64,000 nt of DNA. Origin: Brachymonas wangyanguii (lineage in GTDB: Bacteria; Pseudomonadota; Gammaproteobacteria; Burkholderiales; Burkholderiaceae_C). Location of the stretch: assembly GCF_045055315.1 (NCBI RefSeq), contig NZ_CP173677.1, positions 2,046,001-2,110,000 on the forward strand. Direction: 5' to 3'. Of the stretch, positions 1-12,097 are shown piece after piece. Position 1 is the first letter of the stretch. Every line of letters starts with the position of its first letter. A model generated the notes under the pieces. That model was not told where the DNA came from and made no database searches. It saw only the letters and a program-made list of their open reading frames with translations. The position numbers and the translations under genes were made by a program.

Positions 1-1
1 C

Positions 2-2779
<2,778 letters not shown>

Positions 2780-3167
2780 ACCAGTTAATGCAAACCGGCA
2801 AGAAACGTTAGTTCACTGAGACTTGAATAGTAGAAATCCAGAGACAAGGCGCGAATCGAAAACTAAAATTCAGGATCGAAGAGGCCGTCAAGGAGTATTC
2901 CTACATCGTCCCAGACTATCAGCGCAAATACCTCGAGACACGAAATGCCGTTCTCAGAGCTGTTTCCCCTAGAAGTAGGGAAGGTAACAACCATGGACAT
3001 TTTCAAGATTCTGAAACTAAAAACCTATTCAAATCCCCTCAAAAATCTCCATCAGATTATTTGTATTGATCCAGCCATTTCTGGGTAGTTCAAGCTGCTA
3101 AATGTCGCATCCAGGACGATCATAAGTCGGCTCCGGAACAGTTCCGGAGGTGAATAGTGCTGCTCAA
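2780..3167. other. Gene-poor AT-rich junction between hsdR and uvrA
   Basis: This 388-base stretch has no convincing gene. It is visibly AT-richer than anything else in the window. One frame stays open from about 2827 to a TGA at 3067-3069 (80 codons, plus strand) and reads like coding sequence (EEAVKEYSYIVPDYQRKYL), but it has no start codon or ribosome site at its head. It may be the remnant of a lost gene. A perfect palindrome with 9-base arms (CTCCGGAAC-A-GTTCCGGAG) sits at 3131-3149, just past the uvrA stop. It has no T-run, so it is at best a weak terminator. I infer the boundary of an acquired restriction island. Confidence 0.5.
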
Positions 3168-6100
3168 TTAACCACGAGCCAGCACTGGAACCAACGCCCT
3201 CCCCGTATGACTCCCCGCAGCCACCACCTCTTCAGGCGCCCCAGCCACAACCAACTGTCCGCCTCCTGAACCACCTTCCGGCCCAAGATCCAGCACCCAA
3301 TCCGCCTCAGCCACCACATCCAGATCGTGCTCAATCACCAGTACGCTATGCCCGCCATCCACCAGGCGGTGCAGCACATGGATCAGCTTTTCTACATCCG
3401 CCATATGCAAGCCCACGGTAGGCTCGTCCAGCACATACAGCGTATGCGGCGCTTTCTGGCCGCGGCGCGTGATGTCGTCGCGCACCTTGGTCAGCTCTGT
3501 CACCAGCTTGATGCGCTGCGCCTCGCCGCCGCTCAACGTGGGTGAGGGCTGGCCCAGGGTCAGGTAGCCCAGGCCCACGTCCTGCAGCAGCCGCAACGGG
3601 TGCGCGATGGACGGCATGCTGGCAAAGAACTCCACCGCATCATCCACCTCCATCTGCAGCACCTCGCCAATGCTCTTGCCGCGCCAGGTCACGGCCAGCG
3701 TCTGCGGGTTGAAGCGCGCACCGTGGCACACCTCGCACGGCACTTTCACGTCAGGCAGAAAGCTCATCTCCACCGTGCGCATGCCCTGCCCTTCACAGCC
3801 CGGGCAACGCCCTTCGCCGGTGTTGAAGCTGAAACGCCCCGGCCCAAAGCCACGCGCCTTCGCCTCCAGCGTGCCGGCATACAGCTTGCGGATCGCATCC
3901 CAGAAACCCACATACGTCGCCGGACAGGAACGCGGCGTCTTGCCGATCGGCGTCTGGTCCACCTCCAGCACGCGCTGGATCGTCTCGTAACCCGTCACGC
4001 TGTGGCAGCCGCTCCAGGCCGGCCGCTCGCCGCGCTCATCCGCCTCGCGCCCGGCCCTGGTGGAGCGCTGCAGCACAATCGCCTCCACATTCGCAAGCAG
4101 CACATCGCGCGCAAAACTGGACTTGCCCGATCCGCTCACGCCCGTCACCGCCACCAGCCGGTGCAGCGGCACCGAGGCCGTCAGCTGCTGCAGGTTGTGC
4201 AGGCTGGCCTCGTGCACCGTCAGCAGCGGCGTCTCGGCATCCACCGCGCGACGTTCGCCACGCAGCGGGTGCCGCATCGCATCGCGCAGATAACGCCCGG
4301 TCACGGAATCGGCATCAGCCGCAATATCCTCCACCGTGCCCTGCGCCACCACCCGGCCACCGCGAATGCCGGCACCCGGGCCAATATCAATCACATGGTC
4401 GGCCCGGCGAATCGTATCCTCGTCATGCTCCACCACCAGCAGCGTATTGCCCTTGTCGCTCAAGTCCTGCAGCGCATCAATCAGGATCTGGTTGTCACGC
4501 GGGTGCAGGCCAATCGTCGGCTCGTCCAGCACATAGCACACGCCCTGCAGATTGCTGCCCAGCTGTGCCGCCAGCCGGATGCGCTGCGCCTCGCCGCCGG
4601 ATAGCGTCGGCGCGCCCCGGTCCAGCGTCAGGTAACCCAGCCCCACCTGCTGCAAGAAGGCCAGCCGGTTGCCAATCTCCGGCAGGATGTCGCGCGCCAG
4701 TTCGGCCTCGCGGCCCTCAAACTGCAGGCCATCCAGCCACAACGCCACATCAGCCACGCTCATCGCCGCCACCTCGGTAATGCCGATACCGTGCAGCCGC
4801 ACCTGGCGCGCCACCGGGTTCAGCCGCGTGCCGTGGCAGCTCGGGCAGGGCTGGCTGCCCACCACTTCCACATCAGGCTCGGCAAAGGTCTGCTCGCGAC
4901 CCTTGTTGTCCTTTTGCGCCACGGAATCATCCAGCGCCTCGCGCTGCTTGCGATCCAGCTTCAGGCCGGTACCCACGCAATCCGGGCACCAGCCCTGCTT
5001 GCTGTTGTAGCTGAACAGGCGCGGATCCAGCTCGGCATAGCTGGTGGCGCACACCGGGCAGGCACGCAGGGTAGAAAACACCTGCACCTCGCCGATCGCC
5101 GCCGTGCTGCTGCCCGCCGTCATCGCTTCAGACAGGCCATCCAGCGCACTGATCACCTGCACCACGCCCTTGCCGTGCTGCAGCGCCGTCTGCAGGCCCA
5201 CGCGCAGCAGCTCCTCGTTCTCCGGCGTAATATCCAGGCTCAGCACCGGCAGCTCGATATGGTGCTCCTTGAAGCGGTCAATGCGCGGAAAACCGGTGGT
5301 CGGCAGAAACTCGCCATCCACGCGCAAATGCGTGTAGCCACGCGGGCGCGCCCAGTCGGCCAGCTCGGTATAGACGCCCTTGCGCCCCGTCACCAGCGGT
5401 GCCAGCAGGCCGACATGCTGGCCACGGTACTGCTGCAGGATCTGCGCCAGGATGCGCTCCATGCTTTGCGGCTGCACCGGCGCGTCGTCATGCACGCAGT
5501 GCTGCACGCCCAGTTTCACGTACAGCAGGCGCAGGAAATGCCAGACCTCGGTCGTCGTGCCCACGGTACTCTTGCGGCCACCGCGGCTCAGACGCTGTTC
5601 GATCGCGACCGTGGGCGGAATGCCGTACACCGCATCCACCTCGGGCCGGCCGGCCGGCTGCACCAGGCTGCGCGCATAGGCGTTCAGGCTTTCCAGATAG
5701 CGGCGCTGGCCCTCGTTGAAGATGATGTCAAACGCCAGCGTGGACTTGCCGGAACCGCTGACGCCGGTAATCACGTTGAACTGGCCGCGCGGTACCTGCA
5801 CCGACAGGTTCTTCAGGTTGTGCTCGTTGGCGTGCACCACCTCGATCGCGTTGTTCACGGGCGCACGCTCGCGCCGTTCCGGCACGGCATAGGGCAATGC
5901 CGCCTCATGCACGCCGGGCGCGCCATCAAAGCCCATGGCGCGATCGTAGTCGCGCAGCGCGGCCCCGGTATGGCTGGCCGCCACCTGGCGCACCTGCTCC
6001 GGCGTGCCCTGCGCCACGATGCAGCCACCACCCTCGCCGCCTTCCGGCCCCAGGTCAATCAACCAGTCGCTGGCGCGGATCACGTCCAGGTTGTGCTCGA

Positions 6101-8987
6101 TCACCACCAGCGAATGGCCGGCCTCCAGCAGCTGGCGGAAGGCTTGCATCAGCCGCGCAATGTCGTCGAAATGCAGGCCGGTGGTCGGCTCGTCAAACAG
6201 GAACAGCGTGCCTTTCGCCGCCAGCCGCTGTCGGCTCTTGCTGGCGCTTTTTGCCGCTTCGGCCAGGAATCCAGCCAGCTTCAGGCGCTGCGCCTCGCCG
6301 CCGCTCAGCGTCGGTACCGGCTGGCCCAAGCGCACATAGTCCAGGCCCACATCCACGATCGGCTTGAGCGCACGCAGCACCTCGCGATCCGGCGCATGCG
6401 CCGGGCCACGCGCGGCGGCATCGGGCGTGCTGGCGCCAAACAGCAGCACCGCCTCGTGCACCGTCAGTTCCAGCACATCGGCCACGTTCAGTGTGCGCCC
6501 ACCGCGCTCTATCGTCACTTCCAGGATTTCCGGGCGGTAGCGCTTGCCGTCGCAGTCCGGGCAGCGCAGGTAGACATCGCTCAGGAACTGCATCTCCACA
6601 TGCTCGAAACCGCTGCCGCCACAGGTCGGGCAACGGCCATCGCCACTGTTGAAGCTGAACTTGCTCGCGGTATAACCGCGCTGCTGCGACAGCGGCGCGG
6701 TGGCAAACAGCTGGCGGATCGCATCCCAGGCGCCGACATAGCTCACCGGGTTGGAACGCGCCGTCTTGCCGATCGGCGACTGGTCCACGAACACCACGTC
6801 GGACAGATGGTCCGCGCCCAGCAGACGATCATGCTCGCCCGGCGTCTCGGTGGCCTTGCCAAACTGGCGCAGCAGCGCCGGTGCCAGCACGTCCTGGATC
6901 AGCGTGGACTTGCCCGATCCGCTCACGCCGGTGACGCAGACCATGCGCTGCAACGGAATCTCCAGCGACACGTCCTGCAGGTTGTTGGCGCGCACGCCTT
7001 CCAGGATCAGGCGTGGCGTGTTGTCCTGCACCGGACGCAGCTGCCAGCGGGCCGGATCGATCACCTGGCGCCGGCCGCTCAGGTAGTCACCGGTGAGCGT
7101 GGCGGCCTGGCGCAGGTCCTGCGGCGTGCCGTCAAACACGATCTGGCCGCCGCGCTCGCCCGGCCCCGGGCCCATGTCGATGATGCGGTCGGCCGGCCAC
7201 ATCACCGCCGGATCATGCTCCACCACCACCAGCGTGTTGCCGGCATCGCGCAGGCGCAGCATGGCCTGGGTGATGCGGTGCATGTCGCGCGGGTGCAGGC
7301 CGATGCTGGGCTCGTCCAGCACGAACAAGGTGTTGACCAGCGAGGTTCCCAGCGCCGTCGTCAGGTTGATGCGCTGCACCTCGCCGCCACTCAGGGTGCG
7401 GCTCTGCCGGTCCAGCGTCAGGTAGCCAATGCCGACATCGCACAGATAGCGCAGCCGGTTGCCGATTTCCTCGAACAGCAGCTTCTGCGCCTGCACGTCG
7501 GCGGCATCGCTGGCCTGCTGCGCGCCGGATTCGGCCAGCAGCGCAAAGAATTGCCGCAACCGTTCGATCGGCAGCTGCATCAGGTCGTGCAGGCACAGGC
7601 CGGGCAAGGCTTCCAGCTGCGCACGCGTCCAGTCGGTGCCACGCGGCATGAAGCGCTTTTCTGGCGGCAGCACGGCATCGGCCTGCGCCTTGTCGCCCAC
7701 ACGCCAGAGCAGGCTTTCCGTCTTCAGGCGCGCACCGGCACACGTCGGACACTCGGTGTAGCTGCGGTACTTGGACAGCAGCACCCGGATATGCATCTTG
7801 TAGGCCTTGGTTTCCAGGTAGTCAAAAAAGCGCTGGATGCCGTACCACTGCTTGTTCCAGCCACCCTTGTAGTTGGGCGCACCGTCAATCACCCAGCGCT
7901 GCTGCGCCTCGGTCAGCTTGTGCCAGGAGGTGTCACGCGGAATGCCGGCTTCTTCGGCATGGCGCATCAGATCGTCCTGCGCCTCGACCCAGGCCGGCGT
8001 CTGGATCGGCTTGATCGCGCCCTGGCGCAGCGTCAGCTTCTGGTTCGGAATCACCAGGCCCCAGTCCACGCCAATCACGCGGCCAAAGCCGCGGCAGGCC
8101 TCGCAGGCGCCTACCGCCGAGTTGAACGAGAACATGGATGGCAGCGGCGCGCTGTAGGCGACGCCGCTTTCCGGGCACAGCAGGCTGCTGGCGTATTTCC
8201 ACAGCGCCGGCTCACCCTCGCCTTCCGCCGGCAGCACATAGACGCGCACCCGGCCTTCACCATGGCGCAGCGCGCTTTCCAGTGCCTCGATCACGCGGCT
8301 GCGCTCGACCTTGCCCATGCGGAATCGGTCTGCCACCACGTGCAGGATCTTGCGGTCGCCGCTCTGCTCGCGCTCCTGCACCCGGGTATAGCCCGATGCC
8401 GACAGCCACTGCTCGATTTCTTCCTCGGTCGTGTTGTCCGGCAGCTCCACCGGAAAGGTCAGCACCAGACGCGGATCACCGGCCTCGGCAGCGCGCTGTT
8501 GCAAGTCGGCGAAGATGGAATCAGGATGGTCCTGGCGCACCGGCAAGGCGGTGACGCGGTCATGCAGATGGCCAAAGCGGGCAAAGAACAGCTTCAGGTG
8601 GTCGTTCAGCTCGGTCATGGTGCCCACGGTGGAGCGGCTGGTACGCACCGGGTTGGTCTGGTCGATCGCAATCGCCGGCGGCACGCCCTCCACCCGGTCC
8701 ACCGCCGGCTTGTCCATGCGGTCCAGGAACTGGCGCGCATAGGCGCTGAAGGTTTCCACGTAACGGCGCTGGCCCTCGGCGTAGAGGGTATCGAACACCA
8801 GGCTGGACTTGCCGGAACCACTGGGCCCGGTCACCACCGTCAGCTCGCCGGTGCGGATGTCCAGATCCAGGTTGCGCAGGTTGTTCTGGCGCGCGCCCCG
8901 GATGCGGATACGTTCGCCCAGATAGCTGCCAGCGGCCTCGCTGGCGACAGGCTGGGACACGGCGGAGGTGGGGATGGCTTCAGACAT
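3168..8987 (-). CDS. uvrA: Excinuclease ABC subunit UvrA, tandem double-length form
   Basis: DNA-damage recognition ATPase of nucleotide excision repair, here 1939 residues, about twice the canonical 940. The start at 8987 (MSEAIPT) has AGGAAG eight bases upstream; a longer frame to 9080 lacks one. Four Walker A motifs are visible near residues 53 (GPSGSGKSS), 687, 1075 and 1616 (each GVSGSGKS), each paired with an LSGGE(A/V)QR signature. So two complete UvrA copies are fused head to tail, joining near residue 1010. CxxC zinc-binding pairs recur in both halves (CEAC, CPTC, CPDC, CPVC, CPSC, CPGC, CEVC). Both halves keep the segment that corresponds to the UvrB-binding region. Fused UvrAs are known in some proteobacteria; whether this one replaces or supplements a canonical uvrA elsewhere cannot be seen. 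Confidence 0.93.
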   Translation of the reverse strand: MSEAIPTSAVSQPVASEAAGSYLGERIRIRGARQNNLRNLDLDIRTGELTVVTGPSGSGKSSLVFDTLYAEGQRRYVETFSAYARQFLDRMDKPAVDRVEGVPPAIAIDQTNPVRTSRSTVGTMTELNDHLKLFFARFGHLHDRVTALPVRQDHPDSIFADLQQRAAEAGDPRLVLTFPVELPDNTTEEEIEQWLSASGYTRVQEREQSGDRKILHVVADRFRMGKVERSRVIEALESALRHGEGRVRVYVLPAEGEGEPALWKYASSLLCPESGVAYSAPLPSMFSFNSAVGACEACRGFGRVIGVDWGLVIPNQKLTLRQGAIKPIQTPAWVEAQDDLMRHAEEAGIPRDTSWHKLTEAQQRWVIDGAPNYKGGWNKQWYGIQRFFDYLETKAYKMHIRVLLSKYRSYTECPTCAGARLKTESLLWRVGDKAQADAVLPPEKRFMPRGTDWTRAQLEALPGLCLHDLMQLPIERLRQFFALLAESGAQQASDAADVQAQKLLFEEIGNRLRYLCDVGIGYLTLDRQSRTLSGGEVQRINLTTALGTSLVNTLFVLDEPSIGLHPRDMHRITQAMLRLRDAGNTLVVVEHDPAVMWPADRIIDMGPGPGERGGQIVFDGTPQDLRQAATLTGDYLSGRRQVIDPARWQLRPVQDNTPRLILEGVRANNLQDVSLEIPLQRMVCVTGVSGSGKSTLIQDVLAPALLRQFGKATETPGEHDRLLGADHLSDVVFVDQSPIGKTARSNPVSYVGAWDAIRQLFATAPLSQQRGYTASKFSFNSGDGRCPTCGGSGFEHVEMQFLSDVYLRCPDCDGKRYRPEILEVTIERGGRTLNVADVLELTVHEAVLLFGASTPDAAARGPAHAPDREVLRALKPIVDVGLDYVRLGQPVPTLSGGEAQRLKLAGFLAEAAKSASKSRQRLAAKGTLFLFDEPTTGLHFDDIARLMQAFRQLLEAGHSLVVIEHNLDVIRASDWLIDLGPEGGEGGGCIVAQGTPEQVRQVAASHTGAALRDYDRAMGFDGAPGVHEAALPYAVPERRERAPVNNAIEVVHANEHNLKNLSVQVPRGQFNVITGVSGSGKSTLAFDIIFNEGQRRYLESLNAYARSLVQPAGRPEVDAVYGIPPTVAIEQRLSRGGRKSTVGTTTEVWHFLRLLYVKLGVQHCVHDDAPVQPQSMERILAQILQQYRGQHVGLLAPLVTGRKGVYTELADWARPRGYTHLRVDGEFLPTTGFPRIDRFKEHHIELPVLSLDITPENEELLRVGLQTALQHGKGVVQVISALDGLSEAMTAGSSTAAIGEVQVFSTLRACPVCATSYAELDPRLFSYNSKQGWCPDCVGTGLKLDRKQREALDDSVAQKDNKGREQTFAEPDVEVVGSQPCPSCHGTRLNPVARQVRLHGIGITEVAAMSVADVALWLDGLQFEGREAELARDILPEIGNRLAFLQQVGLGYLTLDRGAPTLSGGEAQRIRLAAQLGSNLQGVCYVLDEPTIGLHPRDNQILIDALQDLSDKGNTLLVVEHDEDTIRRADHVIDIGPGAGIRGGRVVAQGTVEDIAADADSVTGRYLRDAMRHPLRGERRAVDAETPLLTVHEASLHNLQQLTASVPLHRLVAVTGVSGSGKSSFARDVLLANVEAIVLQRSTRAGREADERGERPAWSGCHSVTGYETIQRVLEVDQTPIGKTPRSCPATYVGFWDAIRKLYAGTLEAKARGFGPGRFSFNTGEGRCPGCEGQGMRTVEMSFLPDVKVPCEVCHGARFNPQTLAVTWRGKSIGEVLQMEVDDAVEFFASMPSIAHPLRLLQDVGLGYLTLGQPSPTLSGGEAQRIKLVTELTKVRDDITRRGQKAPHTLYVLDEPTVGLHMADVEKLIHVLHRLVDGGHSVLVIEHDLDVVAEADWVLDLGPEGGSGGGQLVVAGAPEEVVAAGSHTGRALVPVLARG

Positions 8988-9135
8988 GTGGACTCTTCCT
9001 GGGAGGGTAGCCAATGATTGTAGGAGCAGCACCGGACACCTGTATGAACAAGGCCTTGCCCAGATCGGCAAACGCTGCAATCAGCATGGGGAAAAACCAT
9101 AGTCTTCCGTGCGATTTGGCTTATCTGGAAAATAG

Positions 9136-9150
9136 ACAGGTTCAACCTGT
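9136..9150. promoter_or_regulatory. Perfect 15-bp palindrome upstream of aspA
   Basis: ACAGGTT-C-AACCTGT, seven-base arms around one base, lies 20 bases before the chosen aspA start in the 182-bp uvrA-aspA divergent gap. The size and symmetry suit an operator for a dimeric regulator. The cognate protein is unknown, and no clear -35/-10 pair could be placed around it. Confidence 0.4.
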
Positions 9151-9169
9151 TACACCTATAACCAGATTC

Positions 9170-10585
9170 ATGACCATGACCACTACCCGACTGGAACACG
9201 ACCTGCTGGGCGACCGCGAAGTCCCCGCCGAAGCCTATTACGGTGTCCACACCCTGCGTGCCCAGGAAAACTTCCAGATTTCCGGTATCAACATCAACAC
9301 CATGCCGCGCCTGATCGAGGCGCTGGCCGCCGTCAAGGCCGCCGCTGCCAAGGCCAACCTGGAACTCGGCCTGCTACCGCAGGAACAGGCTGATGCCATC
9401 GTCGCCGCCTGTGCCGAAATCCGCAACGGCGCGCTGCATGAGCAGTTCGTGGTGGACGTGGTGCAAGGCGGTGCCGGCACCTCCACCAACATGAACGCCA
9501 ACGAGGTGGTCTGCAACCGCGCGCTGGAGCTGATGGGCCACCAGCGCGGTGAATACCAGTACCTGCACCCGAACGAACACGTCAACATGGCGCAAAGCAC
9601 CAACGACGTGTACCCGACCGCCATCCGCATCGCCGCCTGCTTTGCCATCCGCAACCTGCTGGGCGCCATGACCCACCTGCGCAACGCCTTCGCCGCCAAG
9701 GCCGAGGAGTTTTCCGGCCTGCTGAAAATCGGCCGCACCCAGCTGCAGGACGCCGTGCCGATGACGCTGGGCCAGGAGTTCTCCACCTACGCCGTCATGC
9801 TGGAAGAAGACATGATGCGCCTGGAGAAGGCCGAGAAGCTGATGTACGTGATCAACCTGGGCGCTACCGCCATCGGTACCGGCATCACGGCCCACCCCGA
9901 GTACGCTGCGCGCTCGCTGCGCCACCTGCGCGAGATCACCGGCCTGGACCTGTCCACCGCCCCCAACCTGATCGAAGCCACGCAGGACTGCGGCGACTTC
10001 GTCGAGCTGTCCGGCGTGCTCAAGCGCATTGCCGTGCAGCTGTCCAAGATCTGCAATGACCTGCGCCTGCTGTCCAGCGGCCCGCGCGCCGGCTTTGGCG
10101 AGATCAACCTGCCTGCCATGCAGGCCGGCTCGTCCATCATGCCGGGCAAGGTCAACCCGGTGATCCCCGAAGTGGTGAACCAGGTCGCCTTCGAGGTGTT
10201 CGGCAACGACGTGACGATCAACTTCGCCGCCGAAGGTGGCCAGATGCAGCTGAACGCCTTTGAGCCGATCATTGCCAAGTCGCTGCAGCGCAGCCTGGGC
10301 CTGCTGGCCACCGGTTGCGTCACGCTGGCTGACCGCTGCGTGTCCGGCATCACCGCCAACGAGGAGCGCCTGCGCCAGAACGTGGAAAGCTCGATCTCGC
10401 TGGTCACGGCACTGAACCCGATCATCGGCTACAAGCTGGCCACGCAGATCGCCACCGACGCCTTCGTGCAGGGCCGCAATGTGCGCGACATCGTGCTGGA
10501 GCGCCAGCTGATGTCCGAACAGGACCTGGACGACGCGCTGAGCGCCGAGCTGCTGACGCAGCCGCGCGCCTACAACAAGAAGTAA
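9170..10585 (+). CDS. aspA: Aspartate ammonia-lyase (aspartase)
   Basis: Catalyses reversible deamination of L-aspartate to fumarate and ammonia in the cytoplasm, feeding amino-acid nitrogen use and, under low oxygen, fumarate supply. The fumarase/aspartase superfamily signature GSSIMPGKVNP is present, along with GGAGTSTNMNANE and HPNEHVNMAQSTND. These separate aspartase/fumarase from argininosuccinate lyase, and whole-length similarity favours aspartase. Starting at ATG 9170 gives 471 residues, the usual length; a second in-frame ATG at 9176 is equally possible, and neither has a strong Shine-Dalgarno. The frame stays open to 9014, but that extension is not family-like. The gene is divergent from uvrA and followed by a strong hairpin. 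Confidence 0.93.
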   Translation: MTMTTTRLEHDLLGDREVPAEAYYGVHTLRAQENFQISGININTMPRLIEALAAVKAAAAKANLELGLLPQEQADAIVAACAEIRNGALHEQFVVDVVQGGAGTSTNMNANEVVCNRALELMGHQRGEYQYLHPNEHVNMAQSTNDVYPTAIRIAACFAIRNLLGAMTHLRNAFAAKAEEFSGLLKIGRTQLQDAVPMTLGQEFSTYAVMLEEDMMRLEKAEKLMYVINLGATAIGTGITAHPEYAARSLRHLREITGLDLSTAPNLIEATQDCGDFVELSGVLKRIAVQLSKICNDLRLLSSGPRAGFGEINLPAMQAGSSIMPGKVNPVIPEVVNQVAFEVFGNDVTINFAAEGGQMQLNAFEPIIAKSLQRSLGLLATGCVTLADRCVSGITANEERLRQNVESSISLVTALNPIIGYKLATQIATDAFVQGRNVRDIVLERQLMSEQDLDDALSAELLTQPRAYNKK

Positions 10586-10611
10586 GCGCTTCTTTCAGCC
10601 TCGCCTGAACG

Positions 10612-10648
10612 CAACAGGCCCCGGTGTGAACTGCACCGGGGCCTGTTG
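10612..10648. terminator. Bidirectional hairpin terminator between aspA and the FMN reductase gene
   Basis: A perfect 15-bp stem (CAACAGGCCCCGGTG and its complement) closes a seven-base loop in the convergent gap. Neither side has a long T-run, so termination may be partly hairpin-driven. It sits where both transcripts should end. Confidence 0.75.
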
Positions 10649-10670
10649 TCTTGTGGGCAAGCGGTCCGTA

Positions 10671-11225
10671 TCAGCCGGCGATCTTCTTCACCCAGGCGAC
10701 ATAGGCATCGACCCAGCCTTGCACGAACTTCTGCGTGCCGGCATTGGTGAACTGGAAGTCGGCATCCACCGTGTTGTCGTCAAACTTCAGGTAGGCCTCG
10801 GGCGCGGTCAGCGTCGGCATGTCCAGGTAGGAGATGATGTTGCGCAGGTGCTGCTGTGCCAGCGCCGTGCCGATAGCACCCATGGAGGCACCGATCACGC
10901 CAGCCGGCTTGCCGGCCCAGACGTTCTGGCCGTAGGGGCGCGAGCCGTGGTCCAGTGCGTTTTTCAGCACGCCCGGAATCGAGCGGTTGTATTCCGGCGT
11001 CACGAAGATCACGCCCTGCGCCGCGGCAATCTGCTGCTTCATGCGCTTGACCTGCTCGGCCTGGTTCGCATCGTCGTCCTGGTTGTAGAGCGGCAGGTCG
11101 CCGATCTCGACAAAATCAAAGGAAAACTCCGGCGGTGCCATCTTCGTCAGCGCCTGGGCCAGCTTCCGGTTATAGGAATCCTGGCGCAGGCTGCCAACCA
11201 CCATGGCGATCTGGTACTGGGACAT
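10671..11225 (-). CDS. NADPH-dependent FMN reductase / quinone reductase, ChrR-like
   Basis: A 184-residue flavodoxin-fold flavoprotein that probably reduces quinones, chromate or azo-type substrates with NAD(P)H. The FMN phosphate-binding loop near the N-terminus (GSLRQDSYNRKL) and the TPEYNRSIPGVLKNALDHGSR stretch are the hallmarks of the ChrR/YieF branch of NADPH-dependent FMN reductases. No signal peptide is present. A GAGGAG ribosome site precedes the ATG. It is followed 3' by the shared terminator, and 101 bases separate it from the upstream osmC-like gene in the same direction. The two may form an oxidative-stress pair. Substrate is not predictable from sequence. Confidence 0.87.
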   Translation of the reverse strand: MSQYQIAMVVGSLRQDSYNRKLAQALTKMAPPEFSFDFVEIGDLPLYNQDDDANQAEQVKRMKQQIAAAQGVIFVTPEYNRSIPGVLKNALDHGSRPYGQNVWAGKPAGVIGASMGAIGTALAQQHLRNIISYLDMPTLTAPEAYLKFDDNTVDADFQFTNAGTQKFVQGWVDAYVAWVKKIAG

Positions 11226-11326
11226 CGTTATCTCCTCATGCAGGGGTTGTCGGGGAAGGCTCAGTGTAAAAAGCGGCAGAAGCCATCATCGTGGGCATGG
11301 ACAAGCGCCTGCTGTAGGACCAGCGC

Positions 11327-11737
11327 TCAATCCGCCAGTTCGGTGCTGATGCGCACCTCGCCGGTCAGCAGCTTGTGCATCGGGCAGATATTGGCGATTT
11401 TCAGCAGCTGGGCACGCTGGTCCTCGTCCAGCTCGCCCTGCAGCAGGACGCGGCGTGCAATATCGGTACCGGCTTCCGGCTTGCCATCCGGGTTCAGCGA
11501 GAGCTCCACCTGCACGCCGGTCAGCGGAATCTGGCGGCGCGTGGCCACCATCTGGATCGTGATCGCGGTGCAGGCGCCCAGGCTGGCCAGGATCAGCCGA
11601 TCCGGGCTGCTGGCGGTATTGCCGCCGCCCAGCTCCTCGGGCTCATCGGCGGTCCAGCTGTGACCAAGGTCGTCCTGGAGCGTGACCAGATACGGGGTAT
11701 CGCCCAGGGTGGCGCGGACAAAGGGAGTGGCGGACAT
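11327..11737 (-). CDS. OsmC family peroxiredoxin-like protein
   Basis: A 136-residue OsmC/Ohr-fold protein. The family's two reactive cysteines are visible, one in LASLGACTAITIQM and one in ANICPMHKLL; in characterised members they reduce organic hydroperoxides in the cytoplasm. The length matches the YhfA/OsmC-like branch rather than Ohr. Start codon choice is supported by AAGGAG at good spacing. It lies immediately downstream of the cyd operon in the same orientation, but a 193-bp gap without a visible terminator separates it from cydX, so read-through is possible. Confidence 0.88.
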   Translation of the reverse strand: MSATPFVRATLGDTPYLVTLQDDLGHSWTADEPEELGGGNTASSPDRLILASLGACTAITIQMVATRRQIPLTGVQVELSLNPDGKPEAGTDIARRVLLQGELDEDQRAQLLKIANICPMHKLLTGEVRISTELAD

Positions 11738-11930
11738 GATCGGTCTCCTTCAGAAAATGGGGCTGCCCACAGCCTACCACCGCGTTACGGCGCACTGGCG
11801 ACAAGGCCTGATCATTTAGCGGACTTTGCTTCCTGTCACACCGGCCTGCGCAAGGCAAAACGCCAGCCAGGATCGCTCCCGGCTGGCGCGGCTACGGTCA
11901 ACGGGGCGTCAGATCCCCGCTGTCAGCGCC

Positions 11931-12050
11931 TCAGCGCTGCTGTTCCTTCTTCTGACGCAGATCGTCCTCCATCATCTCGAACCACATCGCGTTCATGACC
12001 GCGAACAGGGCTGCCAGCGGCAGTCCCAGAAGCCAGGCGAAATACCACAT
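11931..12050 (-). CDS. cydX: Cytochrome bd oxidase small subunit CydX
   Basis: A 39-residue single-pass membrane peptide beginning MWYFAWLLGLPLA, the conserved CydX (YbgT) start, with a charged C-terminal tail (EDDLRQKKEQQR). CydX binds CydA near the haems and is needed for full oxidase stability and activity in characterised species. It has its own ribosome site (AAGGAG, seven bases before ATG) and lies 47 bases after cydB, as the last gene of the operon. It is easily missed because of its size. Confidence 0.93.
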   Translation of the reverse strand: MWYFAWLLGLPLAALFAVMNAMWFEMMEDDLRQKKEQQR

Positions 12051-12097
12051 GTCAGATCTCCTTCTGTGAATGCTTGCAGGGAAAGGGGTGCAGTTGC

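Noticed and set aside
4791..9017. A 1408-codon open frame on the plus strand opposite uvrA
   Set aside because: It lies entirely antisense to a well-supported uvrA, is rich in His, Arg, Gln and Ala as expected of GC-rich antisense frames, and shows no family motifs.
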